Shown: positions 17,586 through 25,852 of the stretch, piece by piece
How positions within the stretch are numbered: the stretch's first letter is position 1
Layout: each line of letters begins with the position of its first letter
NCBI RefSeq assembly: GCF_019977195.1
Contig: NZ_AP024643.1
Span: 2,108,001-2,172,000, forward strand
DNA length: 64,000 nucleotides
Source of the DNA: Arthrobacter sp. StoSoilA2
Lineage (GTDB): Bacteria > Actinomycetota > Actinomycetes > Actinomycetales > Micrococcaceae
Direction: 5' to 3'
Program-made: the position numbers and the translations under genes
The notes under the pieces: model-generated
Database searches by the model: none
Told to the model about the DNA's origin: nothing
Seen by the model: only the letters and a program-made list of their open reading frames with translations

Positions 17586-18374
17586 TCAGCGGTACCAGCC
17601 GCGGCGGGTGGGTACTTCTATCCGCGGGATTTCGTGCGGTTTCAGCGGACGTTGGGGAACCGGGCGGATGGTGTAAGGGGTAATGCGGTCCTCCTCGTGC
17701 TCCCTCTCGATCATTTCTGCGGTGCCCTTGTCAGTCGTGCGGATGTGGTCCACAGCCCATGTCAGGAGGACGTCGAGGCGATTGACTTCCGCTTCTGCAG
17801 CCAAGAGCCGTTCATGGGCCGTCACCGAGCCGTAACCGCACCATTGGCGGAGGATCTCATGAACGGGCTTTTGGCGGCGCAGGTAATAGTCGTATTCAAA
17901 CTCGGCTGAAGTCGTTAACGGTTCTCGGGTTTCCCAGTTTTCAATTGTTCCGCCCTGTTTGGATTTTTCTCGAGCCAGCGCCGCACGCGGCGATAGGAAC
18001 ACGTCGCCGTCGTGAACCAGCCAGGAAAATCGGGCTTGGAAGGCAGCCACGGTCTGTCCGGTGAGCGCTTCGAAGGCGACGTGATCGTGGACCGTCAACG
18101 AATCGTCGCTTGAAGCGACAGACAGCTCGGCGACCTCCGAAGGTACAAGCAGCTCAAGGGCCGCCCAAAGGGCCGACGCCTCATGTTCGTCGATGGCCTC
18201 GGCCTTGAGCCGCCTCCAGCCATCCATTGCGGCATCGTACGGGACTACTTCTTCCCACGGTACCTTGAGCCGCGAGCGAGGGACGTTCTCCTCCCTGCCC
18301 GGTGGATGGCCGTGCATGTGACGGATGTCGACCCGGAATCTTCGACCCTCCTGGTGCACCGCCACGATGTGCAC
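17586..18374 (-). CDS. Hypothetical protein, about 262 residues
   Basis: I do not recognise this family. The protein is soluble, charged and ends in an Arg/Pro-rich tail (TIRPVPQRPLKPHEIPRIEV). The only usable start is GTG at 18374, but natural-looking sequence continues upstream in frame (for example AEWAYGLRDDAPSER) to a TAG at 18501-18503, without ATG, GTG or TTG. The gene may therefore be missing its true 5' end. It is convergent with the GHKL gene and downstream of the TetR gene on the same strand. Composition resembles proteins of actinobacterial plasmids or phages, but that is only an impression. Confidence 0.5.
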   Translation of the reverse strand: MHIVAVHQEGRRFRVDIRHMHGHPPGREENVPRSRLKVPWEEVVPYDAAMDGWRRLKAEAIDEHEASALWAALELLVPSEVAELSVASSDDSLTVHDHVAFEALTGQTVAAFQARFSWLVHDGDVFLSPRAALAREKSKQGGTIENWETREPLTTSAEFEYDYYLRRQKPVHEILRQWCGYGSVTAHERLLAAEAEVNRLDVLLTWAVDHIRTTDKGTAEMIEREHEEDRITPYTIRPVPQRPLKPHEIPRIEVPTRRGWYR

Positions 18375-18566
18375 CCGCTCGGACGGCGCATCGTCACGCA
18401 GCCCGTAAGCCCACTCAGCGGTAACCCCGGCCGAATGTTTCTGGACCTCAAGAAGATAGTCCTGGACGCAGATGAGCAGGCAGGGCGACTGCGCACACTG
18501 CTAAACGACGGGCTGGAATTTGCTCTTCGGCGGGCCACACTCTTGAACTCTGCGGGCTTCCGGATT

Positions 18567-19259
18567 TCAGGACACGGCGCGATAGCGGGTGAGTATGAGG
18601 GCGACGGCTTCGTCCACGACGGTGGTGTCGGCGGGATCGGGCGGGATGAAGTCAGTCCGCACGAGCTGAGGCCACAGGAGCTGGCCGCAAATCATGCCGA
18701 GGAACTGTTCGGCCACTGCGGATGCTGACTGTGTCTGTCCGTCCGCCGAACGGAAGTCGAGTGTGCCAGCCCGCGCTTCAGCGTCCAGGTAATCGCGAAG
18801 CCGTTCAAAAAAGGGTCCCCTATCGATAGCGAAGCCGGTGCCGACTATGTCGGCGAGCTCCGGCATCTCAGGAAGTTCGGTGATGACGAGCCGGCACAGT
18901 GCTGCGGTGCCGGGCCGCGAAACCAGACAAGCATAGTCACGACCAATATGGTCCAGCCCGTACCGGGGATCACCAGAAGGGGGCGGTGCGGCATACTGCA
19001 CGTCCAGCTGCCACTGCTCAGAGGTGACGGCCGCGAACAGCGCAGCCTTGGAAGGATACCGTTTAAAGAGGGTCCCGGTGGAGACGCTGGCCTCCCTGGC
19101 GATCTGGGCCAGGGAGGTCTTGTCGTACCCCCGGGCAAGGAAGAGGTCGCGGGCGGCGCGAATGATGCGCGCCTGGTTCTCTGCCTTGATCTGCGCGTGA
19201 TACCCGGCCTGGCACGCATCAACGCCAGTTTCCGCTTGATCACGGTCAGCCACCCTCAT
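18567..19259 (-). CDS. TetR-family transcriptional regulator
   Basis: About 230 residues. The N-terminal DNA-binding domain spans roughly residues 25-75, with helix-turn-helix TSLAQIAREASVSTGTLFKR, followed by an effector domain typical of TetR. The start at 19259 has GAGGAG seven bases upstream; a GTG at 19274 is an alternative. It lies 40 bp behind the SDR gene on the same strand, so both probably come from the promoter at 20107-20135, which carries two related palindromes. Autoregulation of an SDR-TetR operon, relieved by the SDR substrate, is the natural inference. Confidence 0.88.
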   Translation of the reverse strand: MRVADRDQAETGVDACQAGYHAQIKAENQARIIRAARDLFLARGYDKTSLAQIAREASVSTGTLFKRYPSKAALFAAVTSEQWQLDVQYAAPPPSGDPRYGLDHIGRDYACLVSRPGTAALCRLVITELPEMPELADIVGTGFAIDRGPFFERLRDYLDAEARAGTLDFRSADGQTQSASAVAEQFLGMICGQLLWPQLVRTDFIPPDPADTTVVDEAVALILTRYRAVS

Positions 19260-19299
19260 ACCCATGCTCCTCACCCGTCTCCCAGCCGCATCCTAGCTG

Positions 19300-20055
19300 T
19301 CAGAGGACGGTCTGGCCGCCGTCCAGAATAAGGTCTTGGCCCACAGCGAACGCTGAGACATCGGAGGCCAGGTAGACGACAGCTTCCGCGACCTCTTCCG
19401 GCCTGCCCATGCGGCCCAGCGGGATGCCGGAGCTTATCCCCTGCAGTACCGCGGTCTGCTCCGCGGGGTCCTCGATGCCAAGTTTAGAGTACAGAGGGGT
19501 GTCCACAGGACCGGGACTGACCGCGTTGAACCGGATGCCGTGAGACCTCAGCAGGTCCGCGTTCCATGACCGCATCAGGGAGCCAACAGCAGCCTTCGTG
19601 GCGGCGTAAGCGTTCGACCGACCGTAGCCGCCGTGCGCACTGCTGGATGCGTTGACGATGACCGAGGAGGGGTTGGCCAGCACGTGGACCAGGGCCTGCG
19701 TGAGAAAGAAGACGCTCTTGACGTTGATGTCGAAGAGCCGGTTGAAACTGTCCTCCGTGTGGTCCTCGAACGGCCGCCAGTCCGAGACGCCAGCATTCAG
19801 GAAGGCCACGTCTAACTCCCCGAAGTGCTCACGCACACGCTCCGCCAGACCGCGCTGCGCATCAAGGTCGCGCGCATCGGCCTGCACTACCGGCACCTTA
19901 TCTCCGAGGATCTGCCGCGCCCTGTCAATGCTGGCCGGGGTTACGCCCGTGACCAGCACGTCGGCCCCCTCCGCGACAAAACGCTGCGCGGTCGCCAGAC
20001 CGATCCCACTCGTGCCGCCGGTAATGAGCGCGCGCTTGCCCGCAAGACGATTCAT
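19300..20055 (-). CDS. SDR-family oxidoreductase
   Basis: 251-residue classical SDR. TGGTSGIG (about 13-20) is the cofactor motif, NAG is present (AFLNAGVSD, about 88), catalytic Ser is in VNASSSAHGG (near 138), and Tyr/Lys in AYAATKAA (near 150). The C-terminal YLASDVSAFAVGQDLILDGG is canonical. ATG at 20055 follows GGGAG. It is the first gene of a two-gene operon with TetR. Likely an NAD(P)-dependent alcohol/ketone oxidoreductase; substrate unknown. Confidence 0.92.
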   Translation of the reverse strand: MNRLAGKRALITGGTSGIGLATAQRFVAEGADVLVTGVTPASIDRARQILGDKVPVVQADARDLDAQRGLAERVREHFGELDVAFLNAGVSDWRPFEDHTEDSFNRLFDINVKSVFFLTQALVHVLANPSSVIVNASSSAHGGYGRSNAYAATKAAVGSLMRSWNADLLRSHGIRFNAVSPGPVDTPLYSKLGIEDPAEQTAVLQGISSGIPLGRMGRPEEVAEAVVYLASDVSAFAVGQDLILDGGQTVL

Positions 20056-20079
20056 GTTGATTGCTCCCTGCCAAGTATT

Positions 20080-20101
20080 AGGTAAGTCGATCGACTCACC
20101 T
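20080..20101. promoter_or_regulatory. TetR operator 1
   Basis: 22-bp near-perfect palindrome (20 of 22 positions) centred on AAGTCGATCGACTC, lying between the predicted -10 and the SDR start. Binding here would block transcription. It shares the pattern GGTAAGTnGATCnACTnACC with operator 2 exactly 50 bp upstream. Confidence 0.7.
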
Positions 20102-20106
20102 CACAG

Positions 20107-20135
20107 AGTAAATCCCGAATCATCCGCATAGTCAA
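20107..20135 (-). promoter_or_regulatory. Promoter of SDR-tetR operon
   Basis: Reading the minus strand, TTGACT (20135-20130) and TTTACT (20112-20107) are 17 bp apart, 50 bp before the SDR ATG. The -35 box overlaps operator 2 and the -10 box sits just upstream of operator 1. Confidence 0.65.
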
Positions 20136-20150
20136 GTTGATCCACTTACC
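20131..20150. promoter_or_regulatory. TetR operator 2
   Basis: 20-bp imperfect palindrome containing AAGTTGATCCACTT, the same pattern as operator 1 with weaker symmetry. It overlaps the -35 box of the SDR promoter. Centre-to-centre distance to operator 1 is 50 bp. Confidence 0.6.
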
Positions 20151-20155
20151 ATCTG

Positions 20156-20464
20156 GACTGGAGCGCTTCGGTCACGCCCTTGCGGGGCGTGGGTGCTGTG
20201 GTGTTCATGAGGTTTAGGCTCGCAGGATGGTGGAGCGGAGGGGCAGAAGGCGAACTTGGTATCCGCTACCCATATCGAAGAGCGTGTTGTTCGACCCCGC
20301 TGGAAGCAAGCCAGACAATGCCGGTGTCGGGCATGAGGTCATCAATTACGCCGGTGCGGATTATCGTTCCCTGATGGAGAACTTCGGCCGCAGTACCGAT
20401 TAGCTCTTCCAGTCCTTGTCGAAGGACACCAAGTCCTGACGTACAGGGATATCAATACGGCAGG
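20156..20464 (-). other. Decayed stretch with small beta-rich protein fragment
   Basis: CACGCCC and GGGCGTG form a short hairpin near 20172-20190. On the minus strand from about 20385 to 20280, a fragment reads TGVIDDLMPDTGIVWLASSG before running into a stop. Its pattern (Gly-Val-hydrophobic, Pro, Gly-(I/V)-x-Trp, then an Asp) resembles the hypothetical protein at 20712-21053, suggesting two related small genes once stood here. No intact gene remains. Confidence 0.35.
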
Positions 20465-20660
20465 TCACGCTATCGCCTCGTCGGCGAGTAAGAGGACCTC
20501 ATCAATGATGTTGGGCCCAATCTGGGCGTCCGCGTCGGATATGTGGCAAGGGGGGACGACGTGGATCAGGCTGAAGTTCGCGAACGGGATCAGCCCCTTG
20601 AGCCTGCAGGTGGCCACTAGCTGGTCCATGACTGTGCTCGACCCACCGTATGATGCCAAT
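20465..20660 (-). pseudogene. 3' fragment of class III aminotransferase
   Basis: The frame ending at 20465 contains LKGLIPFANFSLIHVVPPCH followed by ISDADAQIGPNIIDEVLLLADEA, matching the C-terminal end of class III (omega-amino acid) aminotransferases, where a hydrophobic strand, HVVPPL and a final helix close the protein. The PLP-Lys domain is missing. It is fused directly to an mmsA fragment, so a deletion joined two neighbouring catabolic genes. Confidence 0.6.
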
Positions 20661-20690
20661 GGCTCCCTGGTGCTGCGGTCTTTGCCGAGC

Positions 20691-20793
20691 TCCAGAGTTT
20701 GGCGATCCAGTTCAGCGCGGTGGGATCTTTCTCGCTGGGTTTGATGATGAGGGTGTTGCCTGCGGCGATCGCGACCGGGAAGAACAACTCGAA
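20691..20793 (-). pseudogene. mmsA: Internal fragment of methylmalonate-semialdehyde dehydrogenase
   Basis: Minus-strand reading gives YFELFFPVAIAAGNTLIIKP and then SEKDPTALNWIAKLW. The SEKDP-(S/T)-A-x-NW signature distinguishes MMSDH from other aldehyde dehydrogenases. Only about 35 codons remain, with no catalytic Cys. With the adjacent aminotransferase fragment this suggests a lost beta-alanine/propanoate-type operon. Confidence 0.6.
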
Positions 20794-21053
20794 GTATGCA
20801 CGCAGGCCAGCAGTGTCTTATGGTCCTCAGGTGGTTCGGCGTATTTGGCGGCTGCCGCAGTTCGGTAGGAGTCCCACCGTGGGAAACGCCTTACGGAGTG
20901 TTCGCGGATGTCGAAAATTTTGGGTTCTCCGACTGCGGTACGGATCCATGCAACGCCGAGCGCTGGTGCTGTCTCCTCAACGGCACCTTGCCACTCGACG
21001 TTTCCTCGCCGGTCGAAAATCTCTACCAGATCACCCGGGGTCAGTAGTTCCAT
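20712..21053 (-). CDS. Hypothetical protein, probably 3'-truncated
   Basis: The first 60 residues (MELLTPGDLVEIFDRRGNVE, then WQGAVEETAPALGVAWIRT and FDIREHSVRRF) look like a small beta-rich domain found in other actinobacterial hypothetical proteins; I cannot name the family. The C-terminal third (SSCSSRSRSPQATPSS) is low-complexity and is antiframe read-through of the mmsA fragment, so the original end is lost. A start 19 codons upstream is also open. It lies 25 bp after the frameshifted pcaJ on the same strand. Confidence 0.45.
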   Translation of the reverse strand: MELLTPGDLVEIFDRRGNVEWQGAVEETAPALGVAWIRTAVGEPKIFDIREHSVRRFPRWDSYRTAAAAKYAEPPEDHKTLLACVHTSSCSSRSRSPQATPSSSNPARKIPPR

Positions 21054-21078
21054 GAGCTTGACTTCCCCATGGGACAGT

Positions 21079-21794
21079 TCACTTTGCAACCTGACGTTCC
21101 TTTCGTACATGGGGGCCGGTCTCAGCTGGCGTCACGCTGAGGGGGACGGGAACGAGTTCCTGGAGTTCCTCCAGGGTGCAGCCGAAGGTTTCGCGGACGG
21201 TGACGCCGTCGGGTCCGGTCAGGAAGATTGCTTTGTCGGTGTAGACGCGGGTCACCCAGCCCACGCCGGTGGCGGGTAGGTGCAGGATTCCACGATCTTG
21301 GAGGCGCCGTCGCGGGTCAGGAGGGTCATCATGACGAACACGTTCTTGGCCCCGGTGGCGAGGTCCATCGCGCCGCCGACGGCGGGAATCGCCCCGGGCG
21401 CGCCGGTGTGCCAGTTCGCCAGGTCACCGCTGGCGGAGACCTGGAACGCGCCCAGGACGCAGATGTCCAGGTGGCCGCCGCGCATCATCGCGAACGAGTC
21501 GGCGTGGTGGAAGTACGAGGCGCCCGGTAGCTCGGTCACGGGGATCTTTCCGGCGTTGACGAGGTCGCCGTCGATCTGGTCACCCGTGGGTTCGGGGCCC
21601 ATGCCGAGCATGCCGTTCTCCGTGTGGAGGGTGATGTTCTGTTCCCCGGTGAGGTAGTTGGACACCAGCGTGGGCTGGCCGATGCCCAGGTTCACGAAGG
21701 ATCCCGGGGCGATGTCGCGGGCCACGAGCCGGGCGAGGTCGTCCCGGCTGAGGGGAGTGGCGGAAGTTTGAAGGGACGTGTCGGTGAGGCTCAT
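21079..21794 (-). pseudogene. pcaJ: 3-oxoadipate CoA-transferase subunit B, frameshifted
   Basis: Beta subunit of a 3-oxoacid CoA-transferase. The catalytic Glu motif is intact in HTENGMLGMGP, and the Gly-rich GGAMDLATGAKNVFVMM is present. After KIVESCTYP the frame runs into PPAWAG and a stop; the adjacent frame continues correctly with VGWVTRVYTDKAIFLTGPDG to 21079. A one-base deletion near 21266-21276 explains this. The last 60 residues would be lost or garbled. Start MSLTD at 21794 overlaps closely with the end of subunit A (TGAGATG). A sequencing error is the only way it would be functional. Confidence 0.82.
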
Positions 21795-21795
21795 C

Positions 21796-22485
21796 TCAGG
21801 CCGCCTTTTCTGCCGTGTTGCCGCTGCCGGCAACCTTGACGATGCTGTTGACGTAGATCCCGGGGGTCACGATGTTTTCCGGGTCCAGTCCGCCGGTGGG
21901 GACGATGTCGGAGACCTGGACGATGGTGTGTTTCGCGGCGGCGGCCATGATGGGGCCGAAGTTGCGGGCGGTCTTGCGGTAGACGAGGTTGCCTTTCCCG
22001 TCCGCCTTGAGTGCCTTGATCAGTGCGACCTCGGCGTGGATGGGGGTTTCGAACACCTGCCACTTGCCGTCTAGGAACCGGGTTTCCTTGCCCTCGGCGA
22101 GCATGGTGCCGTACCCGGTGGGGGTGAAGAAGCCGCCGATCCCGGCCCCGGCGGCGCGGATCCGCTCGGCCAGGTTCCCCTGCGGGACGAGTTCGAGTTC
22201 GATCTCGCCGGCCTTGTACTTGGCGTCGAAGTGCCAGGAGTCGGGCTGCCGCGGGAAGGAGCAGATCATCTTCTTCACCCGGCCCTCCTTGATCAGCAGG
22301 GTCAGGCCCTGGTCGCCCTGGCCGGCGTTGTTGTTCACCACGGTCAGGTCCGTGGCGCCGCACTCGAGCAGCGCGTCGATCAGTTCGAACGGCTGGCCGG
22401 CGTTGCCGAACCCGCCGATCATCACGGTGGAACCGTCCTTGATCCCGGCTACGGCCTCCTGGACCGAATCAACAAAGTTCAGCAT
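21796..22485 (-). CDS. pcaI: 3-oxoadipate CoA-transferase subunit A
   Basis: 229-residue alpha subunit of a 3-oxoacid CoA-transferase that with subunit B moves CoA from succinyl-CoA to 3-oxoadipate. The glycine-rich CoA-binding segment MIGGFGNAGQPFELIDAL is at about 22-39; GAGIGGFFTPTGYGT and the C-terminal GGLDPENIVTPGIYV are typical. It is intact, but both flanking genes (pcaJ, pcaF) are broken, so it probably has no local partner. Its ATG overlaps the pcaF stop (TAATG). Confidence 0.88.
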   Translation of the reverse strand: MLNFVDSVQEAVAGIKDGSTVMIGGFGNAGQPFELIDALLECGATDLTVVNNNAGQGDQGLTLLIKEGRVKKMICSFPRQPDSWHFDAKYKAGEIELELVPQGNLAERIRAAGAGIGGFFTPTGYGTMLAEGKETRFLDGKWQVFETPIHAEVALIKALKADGKGNLVYRKTARNFGPIMAAAAKHTIVQVSDIVPTGGLDPENIVTPGIYVNSIVKVAGSGNTAEKAA

Positions 22486-23135
22486 TACTGGTCCTTTCCA
22501 GCAGTCACGTTTTCCAGAACGACGGCCAGGCCCTGGCCCACGCCGATGCAGATCGCGGCAACGCCCCAGCGCTCACCGGAAGCCTGGAGGCTGCGGGGGA
22601 GCGTGCCCAGGATCCGGGTGCCGGAGGCACCGAGCGGGTGGCCCATCGCGATGGCCCCGCCGTGCCGGTTCACGATGGCTGGATCGATTCCCTAGGCGTT
22701 GATGCACGCCAGGGACTGCGCGGCGAAGGCTTCGTTAAGTTCGACGGCGCCCACCTTGGGCAGCACCCAGGGGGCACGGGACATGGATTCGGCACCGCCC
22801 ACCAGCACCAGGTCCGCGTCGCCGGCGTTGATCTGGCGCGAGGCGATCATGGCGGCGTCCAGGGACGAACCGCAGAGCCGATTCCCGGTGGTCCCGGGAA
22901 TGGACACCGGAAGGCCCGCCAGCAGGGTGCCCATGCGGGCAATGTTCCGGTTTTCCTCGCCCGCGCCGTTGGCGAACACCGCCTCGTCGATCCGTTCCGG
23001 ATCCATGGCCGGGGCGCGCTTCACGGACTCCTTGTTAACGTGCGCGGCCAGGTCATCCGGGCGGATTGCTGCGAGGCCGGAGCCGAACTTGCCGAACGGG
23101 GTGCGCACGGCGTCGTACACAAGAGCCTGGTTCAT
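22485..23135 (-). pseudogene. pcaF: 3-oxoadipyl-CoA thiolase with internal deletion and stop
   Basis: The N-terminal part is normal (YDAVRTPFGKFGSGLAAIRP; nucleophile in GNRLCGSSLDAA). After ESMSRAPWVLPK it jumps in frame to VGAVELNEAFAAQSL, skipping roughly 180 codons of the thiolase core. A TAG at 22692-22694 then replaces the Trp before GIDPAIVNRHGGAIAMGHPL, and the correct C-terminus continues to 22485. About 216 codons remain of about 400. No active thiolase can be made. It was upstream of pcaI and pcaJ in a beta-ketoadipate operon. Confidence 0.9.
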
Positions 23136-23496
23136 AATGCTCCTTTGAAGGGGGCGTGTCGCAGGGCGGCAGCCCGGCCCCCGACGTCACGGTAGGGCTG
23201 GTCGGTAGAGGGACCCATGAAGAGGCTAAGAACTGAGGTCTCGTAGCCTGCCTCCCGGGTATCTCCTTTGAAGCCGTTCGGGTCTAAGTTGATGCTGCTC
23301 AAGCAGCGTTTGGTCACCGACACCGGCACGCTGGCCGGTAAGACGGCCTTCACCCGCGGGGTTGTAACCGGGTGCCGCGGTATTTGGACCCGGCTCGCTC
23401 ATCTTCACTTGCGATGGTGGCGTGGCCATTGGAGTAGTGCGGCGTCGCCGGCCGTGTGCGGGAGCCGCTACCGGTGTTTGGTGACGGTTTCAGTTA
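23136..23496. other. Gap upstream of pcaF remnant
   Basis: No supported gene. Short open frames on both strands have no recognisable motif. This and the following 600 bp are consistent with decayed sequence. Confidence 0.3.
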
Positions 23497-23622
23497 TCAG
23501 TTCGCATGTATTGATTGGTTATCTTCGTATTTGTAATGGAGTCCAATCCAAGGCGAAGCAGTTAACTCAAACTCCCGCGAGAGCCTTGCCAATTGTTCGT
23601 CGTCCTTGGTGGTGCCACGCAT
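23497..23622 (-). pseudogene. Diverged copy of small ASPWxGLHY protein
   Basis: A 41-codon frame ends with ELTASPWIGLHYKYEDNQSI, closely matching ELSASPWVGLHYRHE in the small gene at 52995-53219. DNA identity is also evident around the CCTTGG-GGACTCCA core. The only ATG in frame (23622) lacks a ribosome site; a GGAAGG lies before an ATG in another frame, hinting at a frameshift. Family unknown. Confidence 0.4.
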
Positions 23623-24158
23623 CGGCTCAGTGGATACTTCATTGCCTTCCGTCCGAGGAGTGAAGCCTCGGCTGTGACTCCCTTGGTGGTATTTAGTTCC
23701 ATAATCAGAGGTCGAGGCGCCTTCAGCATGCTCATGTTCGATGGACGAGCAGCAACACCTCTTATCAAGACCATGTTTCGTTTGGCCTCCTAGTAACCAG
23801 AATGTCTCTGCGTAACCCGGAAGCGGACCGGGCAAGGGGTGCTGCCGTGCAACAGACAAACACTGAAATGAGTGGGACCCAGAACAACGCGTTCCGCGCC
23901 CTGGGTTGCCTCAGACCTTCCCCGGGGGCATTAATGCGGTTGGATCCAAGCTGCGTACCTTCGAGATTGTCGAGCAAGACCAGCTGTTGACACCTTTGGA
24001 TGGCATGGCCAGAGCATTCTGGAGTAAGGGGTTAATGCCACGCCTTTAGGGACGAAGACCGTGTATCGGTTGGCCTCCACGCGCAGGGACGGCAATCGAT
24101 GTCAATCATCAACTCTGAATGGTGTCATCATGGTTCCCTTCGCTTTGCGTGTTGTTGG
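23623..24158. other. Gap without supported gene
   Basis: 536 bp of mixed short frames. I see no conserved motif, tRNA or strong hairpin. Confidence 0.3.
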
Positions 24159-24932
24159 TTATCTTGTTTGCACTCCTGCAACTGCACGAGGGTCAGGGGA
24201 CTGGAGGCCGCTGGCATGGTAGGCGCGCGCCGCCGACGCGTCTGTTATGAAGTCGAAGAGGGAAGCGGCCAGCGAGTCCTCGAGAGCGTTATGTGATAAC
24301 GCCGCGGAGAACTCGGTGTCGTGCTGGACGGCGTGGGGGAGTGGTCCTATGATCTTCGCCTCGGGGACGAGCATCAGTTCGCTCAATTGATGGATGGCCA
24401 GGTCCGACCGCCCGTCGAGGAGTGCGTATGCCGTCGGTCCTTGGTCAACGATTGTGGACCGTGAATCCACCTGCTCCGCTATGCCCAGTTCCCGTAGCAG
24501 GCGGGAAAAGTAGACGCCGCTCGGCCCGTTCCGCGAGTATGCGACAGAGCGCGCAGCCAAGAGAGCACTGATGAGCTGGTCAACTGAACCGATATCGGGG
24601 CTGCTGGCGTTTGGTGGCACTGCAACCCCAATTCCGGATTTTGCGACGGGCAGGAACGTTGTCAGGTCGAAGTCGTCCTTGGAGGTAGAGGCCTCCAAGG
24701 ACCCTGTTATTCCTACGAAGATCGCAGGCCGCGCCCCGGCTTCAATCCGCTTCAGAAGCAGACCGGTCGGTTCATAGCGGACATCAACGACTGCTTTAGT
24801 CGCCTCTGTGAAGGCGGGAAGGATATGCGCTTCCATAGCGCTTTTCAGGGCCACAGCACAGAACAGCGATAGGGGGACGCCGGAGGCCGCGTCCGGCCCC
24901 GACCTATTAAGTGGCGCGCCGGCTGTTCTCAT
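24159..24932 (-). CDS. ModA-like substrate-binding-fold protein
   Basis: 257-residue type-2 periplasmic-binding-like protein resembling molybdate-type binding proteins (AVALKSAMEAHILPAFTEAT; GIGVAVPPNASSPDIGSVDQ; SRNGPSGVYFSRLLRELGI). No signal peptide or lipobox is evident, so it may be cytoplasmic. The start MRTAGAP at 24932 lies one base after the dioxygenase stop, implying coupling. It is the last gene of the hydroxyquinol operon. Similar stand-alone proteins accompany catabolic genes, where the role is unclear; an effector-binding or accessory function is speculative. Confidence 0.65.
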   Translation of the reverse strand: MRTAGAPLNRSGPDAASGVPLSLFCAVALKSAMEAHILPAFTEATKAVVDVRYEPTGLLLKRIEAGARPAIFVGITGSLEASTSKDDFDLTTFLPVAKSGIGVAVPPNASSPDIGSVDQLISALLAARSVAYSRNGPSGVYFSRLLRELGIAEQVDSRSTIVDQGPTAYALLDGRSDLAIHQLSELMLVPEAKIIGPLPHAVQHDTEFSAALSHNALEDSLAASLFDFITDASAARAYHASGLQSPDPRAVAGVQTR

Positions 24933-24933
24933 T

Positions 24934-25842
24934 TCAGGTGAGAACCGGGGCGAGGACGATGTCAAAGCGGGTGCGTGCCCAGGACTGGTTGTTCACGTCG
25001 CGGCCATCGGGGGTGGGGGTGCCGGGGGGCTGCGTTTCAAATTTCTTGATCAGTGAGTCTTTGACGCCGAACACGGAGTCGCCAATTTCGATTTGAGGGT
25101 CTCCTTGGACGAAGATGTGTGTCACGAGGGGGCGCAGGCCTTCAGCGGTCACCATGAAGTGCAAGTGGGAAGCGCGCACTGGGGAGCGCCGCGCAGCCTC
25201 GAGCATTTTACCGACGGGCCCGTCGTGGGGGATGGGGTAGGGGGTCGGGGTGAGGCCCCAGAAGGCGTACTTCCCGTCCTGATCAGCGTTCAGATGTGCG
25301 CGTCCTGCCACGCGGTGGTCGGTGTACTGGACGTCGTAGAACCCGTCTTCGTCTGCCTCCCAGACTTCAATGCGGGCGCCGGGGACGGGGGCCCCTTCGG
25401 TGTCGGTGACAGTTCCTTCGACCCAGCAGGGCTGCCCGTTGGCGCCTCCGGCGATGTCGCCGCCGATCGGGATTTCCGGGGCATCGGCGACGAAGAACGG
25501 TCCAAAGACCGTAGCTTCGGTCGCCTCCTTGTATGCCTGGTTATTGATCGCGATGGTCTGCATGGAAGCCCCGAGCACGTCGGAGAGGAGTACGAATTCC
25601 TGGCGCTTGTCATTAGTGATGTGCCCGGCGGCGGTGAGGAACCCGATGGCGGCGTTCCATTCCTCCTCGGTGAGGCGCACTTCTCGAAGAAAATTGTGCA
25701 GGTGCCTGGTCAGGGACTGCATCAGTTCCTTCAGCCGTGGGTCCTCGGCTTTGTCGAAGGATGCGACGACGGTGTCCACAAGCTGCTGCTCGACAGCAAC
25801 CTGCTCGGCTGCAATTTGGACTGTTGATGTGTGGGTGGACAT
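24934..25842 (-). CDS. Hydroxyquinol 1,2-dioxygenase
   Basis: 302-residue intradiol ring-cleavage dioxygenase that would open hydroxyquinol (1,2,4-trihydroxybenzene) to maleylacetate. The N-terminal helical dimer domain precedes a beta-sandwich with the non-haem Fe(III) ligands: Tyr in FYDVQYTDH, Tyr in TPYPIPHDGPVG and the His pair in RASHLHFMV. The adjacent maleylacetate reductase favours hydroxyquinol over catechol. The start MSTHTS at 25842 has AAGGAA upstream. It lies 10 bp after the maleylacetate reductase gene, in the same operon. Confidence 0.9.
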   Translation of the reverse strand: MSTHTSTVQIAAEQVAVEQQLVDTVVASFDKAEDPRLKELMQSLTRHLHNFLREVRLTEEEWNAAIGFLTAAGHITNDKRQEFVLLSDVLGASMQTIAINNQAYKEATEATVFGPFFVADAPEIPIGGDIAGGANGQPCWVEGTVTDTEGAPVPGARIEVWEADEDGFYDVQYTDHRVAGRAHLNADQDGKYAFWGLTPTPYPIPHDGPVGKMLEAARRSPVRASHLHFMVTAEGLRPLVTHIFVQGDPQIEIGDSVFGVKDSLIKKFETQPPGTPTPDGRDVNNQSWARTRFDIVLAPVLT

Positions 25843-25852
25843 GGCGGGTTCC

